Positions 27,097 through 36,752 of a stretch of DNA of 64,000 bases are shown here, one piece after another. The notes under the pieces are model-generated. The model was not told the origin of the DNA, searched no databases, and saw only the letters and a list, made by a program, of their open reading frames with translations. How positions within the stretch are numbered: position 1 is the first letter of the stretch; every line of letters starts with the position of its first letter. Origin of the DNA: Sphingorhabdus sp. Alg231-15 (GTDB lineage: Bacteria; Pseudomonadota; Alphaproteobacteria; Sphingomonadales; Sphingomonadaceae); contig NZ_LT703001.1 in the NCBI RefSeq assembly GCF_900149705.1, positions 930,001 through 994,000 on the forward strand, written 5' to 3'. The position numbers and the translations under genes were made by a program.

Positions 27097-27708
27097 GTGA
27101 CCAATAAGACCCGCGACAATTATCATCACGGAGATTTGCGTCAGGCGGTTCTCAATCTCGCGCGCCAGCGAATTGATGAGGAAGGCGCTGAGAAGCTTAG
27201 CATGCGGTCTCTGGCCACCAAGATCGGCGTAGCACACCGTGCAATCTATAATCACTTCTCCGACAAAGATGCATTGCTCTCGGCGGTCGCTGCCAGTGGT
27301 TTTCATGAGCTTTCAGGACTTCTCGCCAAGACCAAGAATGCGGCGGGCTTTGTGCGTACCTATGCAACTTTCGCGCTCAATCATCGTCACCTTTACACCA
27401 TCATGATGAACCGCAGTTACGTACAGTTTGAAGACGTACCCGAATTGCGCACCGGTGCAGATGCAATGATCGCTACATCCAGAGCCGTGCTTGCCCCGGA
27501 ACAGGGCAGCGACGATGAAAAGCGCAGAACTGTGATGCGCTATTGGATGCTCGTGCATGGCGGTGTTGGACTGCACAGCTCGGGCACGCTCAAAGCGCGT
27601 CCGGACGAAGATTTTATCAAGGAGATGCTTGCAGTTGTGGGGCTGGGCCCCGCTCCGGAGGAAGCATCGCAAGCGCTTTGGTCAACAAAAAAGGAGTCCC
27701 CCAAATGA
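27097..27708 (+). CDS. TetR/AcrR family transcriptional regulator
   Basis: A protein of 203 residues. The N-terminal DNA-binding domain includes DLRQAVLNLARQRIDEEGAEKLSMRSLATKIGV and the recognition-helix end HRAIYNHFSDKDALL. The C-terminal domain binds an unknown ligand and resembles the WHG/TetR_C_33 type. GTG start behind AGAGGT. Its promoter is overlapped by a strong palindrome, so it probably represses itself, and the same palindrome core precedes the operon starting at 30345. Its stop overlaps the start of the next gene (ATGA). Confidence 0.92.
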   Translation: MTNKTRDNYHHGDLRQAVLNLARQRIDEEGAEKLSMRSLATKIGVAHRAIYNHFSDKDALLSAVAASGFHELSGLLAKTKNAAGFVRTYATFALNHRHLYTIMMNRSYVQFEDVPELRTGADAMIATSRAVLAPEQGSDDEKRRTVMRYWMLVHGGVGLHSSGTLKARPDEDFIKEMLAVVGLGPAPEEASQALWSTKKESPK

Positions 27709-28109
27709 TTCAAAATACAGCGAAGAACCTGTTGAAATATCTTATTGCTGTCTTTTCCATCGCCGCAATTGCAGCTTGTGCAAACGCACCGGCAGCTTCA
27801 GATGCTGAAGCTCCTGTAACGCTCATCATCAACTTCGAGGCGAGCGATGACGGACTGACGGAATTTTCGGAGATAATGGCTGGCGTGTCCAAGGCCATGG
27901 CTTCAGAGCCGGGATTTGTCTCGGCGATTGTTTACCGGAATGTCGAACAACCCAATGTCTTCGTATTGCAGGAAGTATGGGCAACGAAAGAACTTCATGG
28001 TGAACATTATGATCGCATTGTCGCATCGGGTGACTGGGACCATATCAAAAGCCTTTTGCAGACCGAGCCGATCATGGGATATTACACGGTCGATCCTGTC
28101 ATCCCATGA
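27705..28109 (+). CDS. Lipoprotein with antibiotic-biosynthesis-monooxygenase (ABM) domain
   Basis: A protein of 134 residues. The start overlaps the TetR stop; a longer in-frame reading would lie inside the TetR gene. The lipoprotein signal ends in IAAC (Cys near residue 24), so the protein is anchored to a membrane from the periplasmic side. The mature domain (VTLIINFEASDDGLTEFSEIM...GFVSAIVYRN...VFVLQEVWATKELHGEHYD) is a dimeric alpha-beta barrel of the ABM type, usually involved in oxygenation or heme/quinone chemistry. An exported ABM domain is unusual. Presumably controlled by the TetR protein. Confidence 0.78.
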   Translation: MIQNTAKNLLKYLIAVFSIAAIAACANAPAASDAEAPVTLIINFEASDDGLTEFSEIMAGVSKAMASEPGFVSAIVYRNVEQPNVFVLQEVWATKELHGEHYDRIVASGDWDHIKSLLQTEPIMGYYTVDPVIP

Positions 28110-28113
28110 GCAG

Positions 28114-28890
28114 CTATCTACGGCGCTGATCTGGATCGACCAGTGGGCGTTTGGCGAATGGCACAAAAGTTGGAACCCGGTCACGATAGTTGCGATAGGG
28201 TTCTCCTATCTCCTCTATCAAATCCGCTTCTTCAAACGGCGTCGCCAGTAAAATGTAAACAAAGGCAGCGGCTGCAAAAACCAGATGCCCGACAGTGAAA
28301 TGCGGTGTCATCAAGGGCGCAAGCATCCAACCGAGACTGATCGGATGACGGACCAGTGCATAGAGATAGCGCGCAGTCATGTTGGACGGCGCGGGTTGTG
28401 TATCTCGAAAATTCTGCCAGGCCTGCGTGAGCCCCAGGAAACCGAAATGGCCAAAGTGAAACGTAGCGGCGACCATCATCGTCCAGATACTGATATATCC
28501 GGCATAGATGAAACCGGCCGCCAGATCGGACTGCACATACCATATGGTTATGGGGATAGGCTGCCAGAACATGATCAGCAATGCCGTCATCGCGGCGGTC
28601 ATATACAGATAGGTTGCCCGTTCGATTGGCGCTGGAATGATATTGATCCACCAGCGTTTAAACGAAGTTCGCGCGGTAATCGAATGGTGCAGACCAAAAA
28701 GCGCGACCAATCCCGTGTTGATCAATATGGCGGGCCATGTCCCAAGGGACTGGCCCGCCTCTATCGTGTCACTGCTTATCCCCTTGGGCACACCAAAATT
28801 GATGAGAAATCCCATGATATAGACAAGTGCAACCATACTCAGGATATACGCACCAAGCGCGTAAAGCAGCATCAGGCTTTTACGTATCAT
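28114..28890 (-). CDS. NnrU/MddA-like membrane methyltransferase (isoprenylcysteine methyltransferase fold)
   Basis: An integral membrane protein of 258 residues with about six spans. Signature segments are GLHHSITARTSFKRWW, PIERATYLY, the cofactor motif LYALVRHPISLGWM, and FEEADLIEEIGEPYRNYRDRVPTFVPF. Together these match the NnrU / methanethiol S-methyltransferase (MddA) group of the ICMT-like superfamily. An S-methylating role is possible but unproved. It follows the nitroreductase-like gene by 27 bases and should share its TetR-controlled promoter. It converges with the lipoprotein gene, 4 bases apart. Confidence 0.78.
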   Translation of the reverse strand: MIRKSLMLLYALGAYILSMVALVYIMGFLINFGVPKGISSDTIEAGQSLGTWPAILINTGLVALFGLHHSITARTSFKRWWINIIPAPIERATYLYMTAAMTALLIMFWQPIPITIWYVQSDLAAGFIYAGYISIWTMMVAATFHFGHFGFLGLTQAWQNFRDTQPAPSNMTARYLYALVRHPISLGWMLAPLMTPHFTVGHLVFAAAAFVYILLATPFEEADLIEEIGEPYRNYRDRVPTFVPFAKRPLVDPDQRRR

Positions 28891-28917
28891 GACAGCATTC
28901 CTTTGTTCGCAACCAAT

Positions 28918-30345
28918 CTATGACCAACTTTTTTGGTGGTCCGCATGAGTCCTAAGATAAGCGCCATGGTCGAAATAGGTGTCGTAAAAACCAGTGTCGA
29001 GCTTGTGCGCCTGCAGATACATCAGGGTCAAAATAGCGGGAACCTTTGCCGGAAACCGTCCAAAAGTGTCCTGCACATATTGCGCCATTGTCGCCACGCA
29101 ATCGATAAACTCATCATTTATCGGCGCACCGCTTTTGCGCACAGCGTCGGTCTCCTTATAATGACCGGGCGTGTTGCTGTTGAACGGCCCATCTTTGCCA
29201 AATTTGCGTTTCACCACCGCTTCAACTGCAGCGCGCATATCCTTGAAATGCGGCTGACAATGCCCTTCCAAAATCCCTTCCAATCCGGTGACATGCGGCA
29301 GGGGTTCGTTGGGCAGTGTGTCAAAGCGGAAGCCCAGACCTGGCACCGCAGGATCGCCGCTTGCGCCCAGCACACTGAACGGATTGAGGCCGTCATACAT
29401 CCAGCCGCCTAGCCCCATGGCCTGCAGCATGAGCGCACCAGCATAGCAAGAACAGGACAGTTCCACCGTCACTTCCGTCGCGCTAACTTGCTCGACATAG
29501 GTCATGGGATAGGGGTTCTCCAGATCAACGAGATGTTTGAATTTCTCCAGACCGGGGATCGGACGATTATTCACATCGTCATAGATGCACACACCGCCCT
29601 GAACGAAATAACATAGTGCCATGATGATGTGCTGCGCCAGATCCGCGACCGGAAAGATCATCGTACTTCCCGGCACATTGGCACACCATTCGTTGTGCAT
29701 TTCCATATGCTCAGGCTTTGTCGGAATGTTCAAACGGCCATCTGCAATCTTGACGATACGCGACTTATGCGCATCCAGATAGGCCTTGAGATCAGTCTCG
29801 CCATTAGGTTTGGTCGCACCGGTCGCTGGCATGTCGCGGGTGGGAAGAAAATAGACGCCTTTGTCGTCAGTGTAGAAAAACTCGGTAATCTGGAACCCCG
29901 CACATGACGGAAAAGTCCGCCCGCCCGCAGCACCTGCATAGTTAGGGATGTGGGGCAGATAATTCGGGTTATGCGGAATCAGATTTGACCAACCGGTATT
30001 GCCGGCAACAGTTGTCAGCAACAACATCTGTTCCAGCTCTGACAGGGGTTCCGGTTTTTGCTTCGATGTGTAGGCGAGCGGTCCGTCCGAGATGGATGCG
30101 CCGCGCGCAAACCGCCGCGACCGTCGGCCGTGGATCGCTTCGATCAGCGGGAAGTTAACCGCATCGGCAAGGCCCTTGGGCAGGTCCGGAACACGGTCCA
30201 GCAGGATATTGCCTTTTGATTTTAAGGTGGCACCAGAGGCGCTGGCACCAACGCCTGCCAGCATTGTTCCGGCACCAACCATAGATGCACCAAGCAGCTT
30301 GCGCCGCGACGTTCCAAAACGTGTTTTCATTTCATGAGGGGACAT
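28918..30345 (-). CDS. Tat-exported nitroreductase-like protein of unknown function
   Basis: A protein of 475 residues with a twin-arginine signal (TSRRKLLGASMVGAG). After it, PLIEAIHGRRSRRF resembles the FMN-phosphate-binding start of nitroreductases. LSELEQMLLLTTVAGNTGW and GGRTFPSCAGFQITEFFYTDDKGVYFLP resemble the SagB/ThcOx-type nitroreductase core (RT-PSxG...E). The second half, including ELSCSCYAGALMLQAMGLGGWMYDG, is not a standard nitroreductase and may bind another cofactor. Export through Tat fits a folded cofactor-containing enzyme. AGAAGGA seven bases upstream supports the start. Its promoter carries the TetR palindrome. Reaction unknown. Confidence 0.6.
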   Translation of the reverse strand: MSPHEMKTRFGTSRRKLLGASMVGAGTMLAGVGASASGATLKSKGNILLDRVPDLPKGLADAVNFPLIEAIHGRRSRRFARGASISDGPLAYTSKQKPEPLSELEQMLLLTTVAGNTGWSNLIPHNPNYLPHIPNYAGAAGGRTFPSCAGFQITEFFYTDDKGVYFLPTRDMPATGATKPNGETDLKAYLDAHKSRIVKIADGRLNIPTKPEHMEMHNEWCANVPGSTMIFPVADLAQHIIMALCYFVQGGVCIYDDVNNRPIPGLEKFKHLVDLENPYPMTYVEQVSATEVTVELSCSCYAGALMLQAMGLGGWMYDGLNPFSVLGASGDPAVPGLGFRFDTLPNEPLPHVTGLEGILEGHCQPHFKDMRAAVEAVVKRKFGKDGPFNSNTPGHYKETDAVRKSGAPINDEFIDCVATMAQYVQDTFGRFPAKVPAILTLMYLQAHKLDTGFYDTYFDHGAYLRTHADHQKSWS

Positions 30346-30379
30346 GATTTTTCCTTCTAAATTTTCATTGAACCTATAT

Positions 30380-30424
30380 GTATCCAGTGGATACTTTATA
30401 TCCGCAATGATGCGTTCCTGTCAA
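30380..30424 (-). promoter_or_regulatory. Second TetR-type promoter/operator
   Basis: Read on the minus strand: TTGACA (30424-30419), 16 bases, GATATA (30402-30397), then a palindrome with seven-base arms around one base (30380-30394, core TATCCA-C-TGGATA). Promoter layout and operator core match the TetR operon promoter at 26993. The palindrome lies 36-50 bases upstream of the nitroreductase-like start. Confidence 0.72.
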
Positions 30425-30690
30425 CATTTGCGATTACTAGGGAAAAACTACCACGTGAATTTTGCCCCCGTTCCACGGCCCTGAAGCATGTTTTCCAATC
30501 AACTAGCCGATTGGTTTGGGCTAACGCGATCACCGGTGTGCCGGAACGTTCTGTCTGGTAAATTTAAGCTTGACCAGACTTTCTAACATGCTGTGAAATA
30601 ATCCGAAATAGAGCAACGGACAGTGAGTTTTATGGCGGCTAGCGGACAGTATCTGGCCAACTGATTGCTTGTGGAAACTGCTAGAAAAGC

Positions 30691-30708
30691 GCCACGTGAT
30701 CACGTGGC
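30691..30708. promoter_or_regulatory. Perfect 18-bp palindrome (lux-box-like) before the LuxR gene
   Basis: GCCACGTGATCACGTGGC reads identically on both strands, the size and symmetry of a lux/tra box. A -10-like TATGTT lies 22 bases downstream (30731-30736), the spacing expected of a class II LuxR-activated promoter. It supports a translation start at 30761 rather than further upstream, and suggests autoregulation. An imperfect copy lies at 32008. Confidence 0.65.
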
Positions 30709-30760
30709 AGACCAGGCAGTGCTTCACGGATATGTTTCAGATTGTAACAAGCGAGGACCA

Positions 30761-31483
30761 ATGGTGACCTTTGATGAAATTGGGAAATTGGATCAATGCG
30801 ACAACCCCGCGAAACTCTGGAAATATATTTTGGAGATATCCAGAAAATATGGATTTCGCGCTACGATCTACGCCTGCCCACCCCCACACAGAAAGCCAAC
30901 ACATCCGGAGACTATCATCAGATATGCCGGTATTTCAGATGAAGAGTTCCAAAAATTCGTAATCGCAGGGCTGATCAAACAGGGACATCTTACAACCGAT
31001 AATAGCCTTCAAAAAGGCGCAGCATTTCGGTGGACAGAGATTGCCGACTTGACCAGCAGTGAGCAGAAATTCCAAAAATTAAAACAAGCTGCGAATAGCA
31101 TAGATATTGATGAAGGTTGGATATTCCCGTTATTCGGACCGCAATCTCGCAACGGATTAGCCTCTTGTGGCAAGCCACTAAACGCAGAACTCATGGATAA
31201 AAAGACTGGATTGCAATTCCACATTTTTGCGCAAATGGCGCACCTTCGGTTTTGCCAGCTAACCCCTGATCTCTATGGGATAGAAAAATCTCTATCCAAA
31301 CGGGAAATGCAGATTATTGCTTGGGCTGCAAAAGGAAAATCCAATGCTGAAATTGGCACTATATTGGAGTTATCCGAAAGCTCTATCGACAGCTATATGC
31401 GGCGGGCATTTGCCAAACTAGATGTCCATGATCGGACGTCTGCATCTGTAAAAGCAATCAGCATGGACCTGCTAAGAACCTAA
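30761..31483 (+). CDS. LuxR-type solo transcriptional regulator
   Basis: A protein of 240 residues from the ATG at 30761, which has GAGGA five bases upstream; longer readings would run back through the palindrome. The N-terminal part resembles an autoinducer-binding domain (FRWTEI, then GWIFPLFGPQSRNGLAS). The C-terminal part is the LuxR helix-turn-helix: LSKREMQIIAWAAKGKSNAEIGTILELSESSIDSYMRRAFAKLDVHDRTSA. No luxI-type synthase is in the window, so it is a solo that may sense foreign acyl-homoserine lactones or another ligand. Palindromes at 30691 and 32008 suggest it controls itself and the Rieske oxygenase gene. Confidence 0.85.
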   Translation: MVTFDEIGKLDQCDNPAKLWKYILEISRKYGFRATIYACPPPHRKPTHPETIIRYAGISDEEFQKFVIAGLIKQGHLTTDNSLQKGAAFRWTEIADLTSSEQKFQKLKQAANSIDIDEGWIFPLFGPQSRNGLASCGKPLNAELMDKKTGLQFHIFAQMAHLRFCQLTPDLYGIEKSLSKREMQIIAWAAKGKSNAEIGTILELSESSIDSYMRRAFAKLDVHDRTSASVKAISMDLLRT

Positions 31484-31537
31484 AATCGTCTTAGCGCATT
31501 TTCTTTTATCGAGATCGCTTTTGCGCCCTCAGATAAC

Positions 31538-31936
31538 TTATGGTGCGGACGCCAGGCAGTTGTTGAGCCAAGCCGCAACTTGTTGCTTGGTTTTTTCGCT
31601 GGCAAGATAGAGAAATTGCGGTGCCGTATATCGATTGCGATTCTCGAAGATTCCATCACGTTCCAACAGATAATCTATGCATCTTTGACACAGAGAAGTC
31701 GGCTTTTCCAGACGGTTGGAAATAGCATTAATCGTGGTCGGTTGATCGGTTTTTTCCGCAACATAAACATCCAACAAAACATCCCATACTGGGTCACCAA
31801 GCGTTAGATCGCTAAAATATTCGGATCGTAACTTGTTTTGTTCTGCGATATGCGCCGCGAATTGCAGATGGGTGAGATCGGAGTGGTTGGAGCCTTCCCC
31901 TTCCACGAAGCCCTCTAGATCCTTTTTTATGTTCAA
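31538..31936 (-). CDS. Small winged-helix (MarR-like) DNA-binding protein
   Basis: A protein of 132 residues. The core YFSDLTLGDPVWDVLLDVYVAEK...TINAISNRLEKPTSLCQRCIDYLLERDGIF matches the winged helix-turn-helix pattern seen in many sphingomonad MarR-like proteins (dimer helix, recognition helix, wing). No ligand or dimerisation domain beyond this. It is transcribed towards the LuxR gene and diverges from the Rieske oxygenase gene; the lux-box-like site at 32008 lies 72-89 bases upstream of its start, so it could be under the same control. Targets unknown. Confidence 0.65.
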   Translation of the reverse strand: MNIKKDLEGFVEGEGSNHSDLTHLQFAAHIAEQNKLRSEYFSDLTLGDPVWDVLLDVYVAEKTDQPTTINAISNRLEKPTSLCQRCIDYLLERDGIFENRNRYTAPQFLYLASEKTKQQVAAWLNNCLASAP

Positions 31937-32007
31937 TATGTCCTCCCTCCAGAAGATTTATTGCGACCTCGACTGAATTCATATTTCATACCAGGCCTAA
32001 CAGTCAC

Positions 32008-32025
32008 GCCACGGGACCACGTGGC
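32008..32025. promoter_or_regulatory. Imperfect copy of the LuxR palindrome in the Rieske/MarR-like divergent spacer
   Basis: GCCACGGGACCACGTGGC differs from the perfect palindrome at 30691 at two of 18 positions and keeps both GCCACG and ACGTGGC arms. It lies between the divergent winged-helix gene and the Rieske oxygenase gene, so it may regulate either or both. Confidence 0.6.
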
Positions 32026-32169
32026 AAGGTCCAATATCCATAGGTTCTGCCGTTAAACCTATCTATTTTGATATCACAGCATCAAGTTCTTTCCTCTATC
32101 ACAAATGCCAATCGACCCCGCAGCCTTCGCCATGTCATGCTGTTTGTATTGGGAGAGAAGAATAGACCA

Positions 32170-33468
32170 ATGCCGATGGATTCAGCCTATATAGCGCAGA
32201 TTAAACGTCTAATGGAATGGGAAGCCGGGCGAGAAGCCCCGCCGCAGGGCTTTCCGCATCTGCCAGACCTGCCTGCTGGTCGCTACACTTCCCAGGAATA
32301 TTATGATCTGGAACAGCAGCATATCTGGAAGAAAAGCTGGCTTTTCGCGGCCCATATTGATGAGATCCCGGAGCCAGGTTGCTTTATGAAATGGGAAAAC
32401 ACCGGCACGCCGGTGATCATCGTTCATGGTATGGATGGCATAGTCAGGGCATTTTACAACACTTGTCGCCATCGCGGTGCACCGGTGGTAACCGAGGAAA
32501 ATGGGCGATCACCACGTCTGATGTGCGGTTATCATAATTGGACGTACAAGACGGATGGCGAACTAATCGGCGTTCCTGAGAAACAGGATTTTACCGGACT
32601 CGACATGTCCTGCCGTAGCCTGATCCCAGTCAAATGCGAAATGCTCGGCAATGTGATTTTTGTGAACTTTGACGACGACGCAATGCCGTTGAAGCAATGG
32701 CTCGGCCCCGTCTGGAATGACTGGGAAGAATTTCAGTTCGACAAGATCAAACTAGCCGCGCGCCATAGCTTCGATCTGAACTGCAACTGGAAGGTGGCGA
32801 TGGAGGCCAATATGGAGGTCTATCACGTACCCTTCATCCACCCCGAAACTGTCGCACCTTTGGTTGACAGCAAGCGCAATGTAAACACGATGTACCCCAA
32901 TGGTCATGCCCGGATGCTGGCCCCTGCCCCGCAAGAAACAGACCGCGAACATGTCCGCGCCGTCGACTCACCACCAGAGTGGCAGGAGATTGACACAGTC
33001 GGCGAATTGGGCCGCACCTGCACACAAAGCTACACCATGTTCCCCAACTGGGTGTCGCCGCTATCCAATTATTTTGTACCGCCTTTGGTTTTCTGGCCGA
33101 CCGGACTGAACACAACCCGGTTGGAGCTCGTCACGATGGCGCTGGACTGGGGGAACGGTCCAGCGCCAGACTTGTGGACCGTGCCGGACGAGAGCAAGCC
33201 GAATGGCCGGGATATGAGCCCGATAATCCTGGAAGACACGCAATTTGGCGAGATGATCCAGAAATCCATGGAAAGCGATGGTTTCAAGAGCGTGCCGCTA
33301 AGCTATCAAGAAGCGCGTATATATAGCTTCCACCAGAGTTGCGACAAGATGATCGGTCTCGACAATGTGCCAGAGCATCTCGCCGTTGATCAAGTGATCG
33401 GCGAGGAATGGGTCTATCCCAATGATCCGCGTGTTGCAGAGATGGAGCAATTGCAGGCAGCGGAGTAA
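32170..33468 (+). CDS. Rieske non-heme iron oxygenase, alpha subunit
   Basis: A protein of 432 residues from the ATG at 32170 behind GGGAGAGAAG; an in-frame TTG at 32068 is less likely. The Rieske [2Fe-2S] ligands are C99-x-H101 and C119-x2-H122. The mononuclear iron site includes H219 and H224 in EVYHVPFIH, within the SRPBCC catalytic domain. Members hydroxylate or demethylate aromatic rings, sterols or quaternary amines. No beta subunit, ferredoxin or reductase gene is near, so these are supplied elsewhere. Regulation by the LuxR solo is suggested by the palindrome at 32008. Confidence 0.9.
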   Translation: MPMDSAYIAQIKRLMEWEAGREAPPQGFPHLPDLPAGRYTSQEYYDLEQQHIWKKSWLFAAHIDEIPEPGCFMKWENTGTPVIIVHGMDGIVRAFYNTCRHRGAPVVTEENGRSPRLMCGYHNWTYKTDGELIGVPEKQDFTGLDMSCRSLIPVKCEMLGNVIFVNFDDDAMPLKQWLGPVWNDWEEFQFDKIKLAARHSFDLNCNWKVAMEANMEVYHVPFIHPETVAPLVDSKRNVNTMYPNGHARMLAPAPQETDREHVRAVDSPPEWQEIDTVGELGRTCTQSYTMFPNWVSPLSNYFVPPLVFWPTGLNTTRLELVTMALDWGNGPAPDLWTVPDESKPNGRDMSPIILEDTQFGEMIQKSMESDGFKSVPLSYQEARIYSFHQSCDKMIGLDNVPEHLAVDQVIGEEWVYPNDPRVAEMEQLQAAE

Positions 33469-33519
33469 AATTCTGCGGATGATGCGGGCGGTCATGAGAC
33501 TAGGTAATCAAGCCCCTAG

Positions 33520-35732
<2,213 letters not shown>

Positions 35733-35756
35733 AGCGGGACATGGACAGGTAACCGC

Positions 35757-36683
35757 ATGCGGACGAAACCAACTCTGGCAATCACCGGTGCGACCGGTTT
35801 TGTGGGCAGTCATCTGCTTAATCTCGCGGTACGCGCCGGTTTTCCGGTACGCGCCCTCACTCGCCAGACACAGGATGATCGCCCCAATGTCACGTGGGTG
35901 CGCGGCGCTCTGGACAACCCAGCCAGCCTTAGCGTGTTGTGCACTGGAGCGGATGTGGTGATTCACATTGCTGGTGTGGTCAATGCGCCCACCCGGGAAG
36001 AGTTTGAAGCGGGCAATGTTGCTGGAACCTTGGCGGTGGTCGAGGCTGCCAAGAAATCGGGATGCAAACGCTTCATTCATGTCTCATCGCTCGCCGCAAC
36101 ATTGCCAAAACTGTCAATCTATGGTGACACCAAGGCCAGAGCGGAAAAGATCGTCGCATCAAGTGGGCTCGATTGGACGATCATTCGGCCTCCGGCGATT
36201 TACGGCCCCGGAGATGGGGAAATGCTGGAACTTTTCAAAATGGCGAAAACCGGCTTCATCACCCTGCCCCCAGATGCCGACGGCCGGCTGTCGGCTATTC
36301 ATGTCGATGACCTGTCCCGCGCATTGATGACAATCATTCCCGAGCATGAAGAGCTGACCACCCGGATCTTTGAGGTGGACGACGGTAAGACTGGCGGATG
36401 GACACAAAAAAGCTTCGCAAAGGCCGTTGGTTGGGCGACTGGCAGGCGAATCAAACCGATAGCAACACCTAGATTTCTGCTGGAACTGGGCGCAAAGGCC
36501 GATCGCTTTTTTCGCCGCGATAAAGCCAAACTGACCGAGGATCGAGTGAACTATTTCTGCCATGATGACTGGACGGTCGACCCGGCCAAACGTCTGCCAC
36601 CCGAACTGTGGACTCCACAAATCGAAACGCGGCAGGGGCTGAAAGACACCGTAAAATGGTACCGTCAGAACGACTGGCTCTGA
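35757..36683 (+). CDS. NAD-dependent epimerase/dehydratase family protein (possible ceramide-type reductase)
   Basis: A short-chain, extended-type oxidoreductase of 308 residues. The dinucleotide-binding motif is ITGATGFVGSHLL, and the active-site region SSLAATLPKLSIYGDTKARAEK contains a Ser but an altered Y-x-x-x-K (YGDTK). In Caulobacter an epimerase-family enzyme (CerR) beside spt and acp reduces the oxidised ceramide intermediate. This gene is about 3 kb upstream of the ACP and SPT genes, so a similar role is possible but not shown. It follows proB by 24 bases and may be co-transcribed. Confidence 0.75.
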   Translation: MRTKPTLAITGATGFVGSHLLNLAVRAGFPVRALTRQTQDDRPNVTWVRGALDNPASLSVLCTGADVVIHIAGVVNAPTREEFEAGNVAGTLAVVEAAKKSGCKRFIHVSSLAATLPKLSIYGDTKARAEKIVASSGLDWTIIRPPAIYGPGDGEMLELFKMAKTGFITLPPDADGRLSAIHVDDLSRALMTIIPEHEELTTRIFEVDDGKTGGWTQKSFAKAVGWATGRRIKPIATPRFLLELGAKADRFFRRDKAKLTEDRVNYFCHDDWTVDPAKRLPPELWTPQIETRQGLKDTVKWYRQNDWL

Positions 36684-36752
36684 CACCTCCTAAAATCATT
36701 AGCTGCCATTCTCTGCAAACCGGCGCATAAATACGAGCTAGGAGATGATGTT

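Larger units (their letters stand above)
30346..30760. other. 415-bp divergent regulatory spacer
   Basis: Holds the promoter/operator of the minus-strand nitroreductase-like operon (30380-30424) and, at the other end, the 18-bp palindrome and likely promoter of the LuxR gene (30691-30736). A half-site CCACGTGA lies at 30451. Between about 30460 and 30690 I see nothing. Confidence 0.6.

Noticed and set aside
30761-31483. Quorum-sensing luxI/luxR pair
   Set aside because: No acyl-homoserine lactone synthase gene is present in the window, so only a solo receptor can be claimed.
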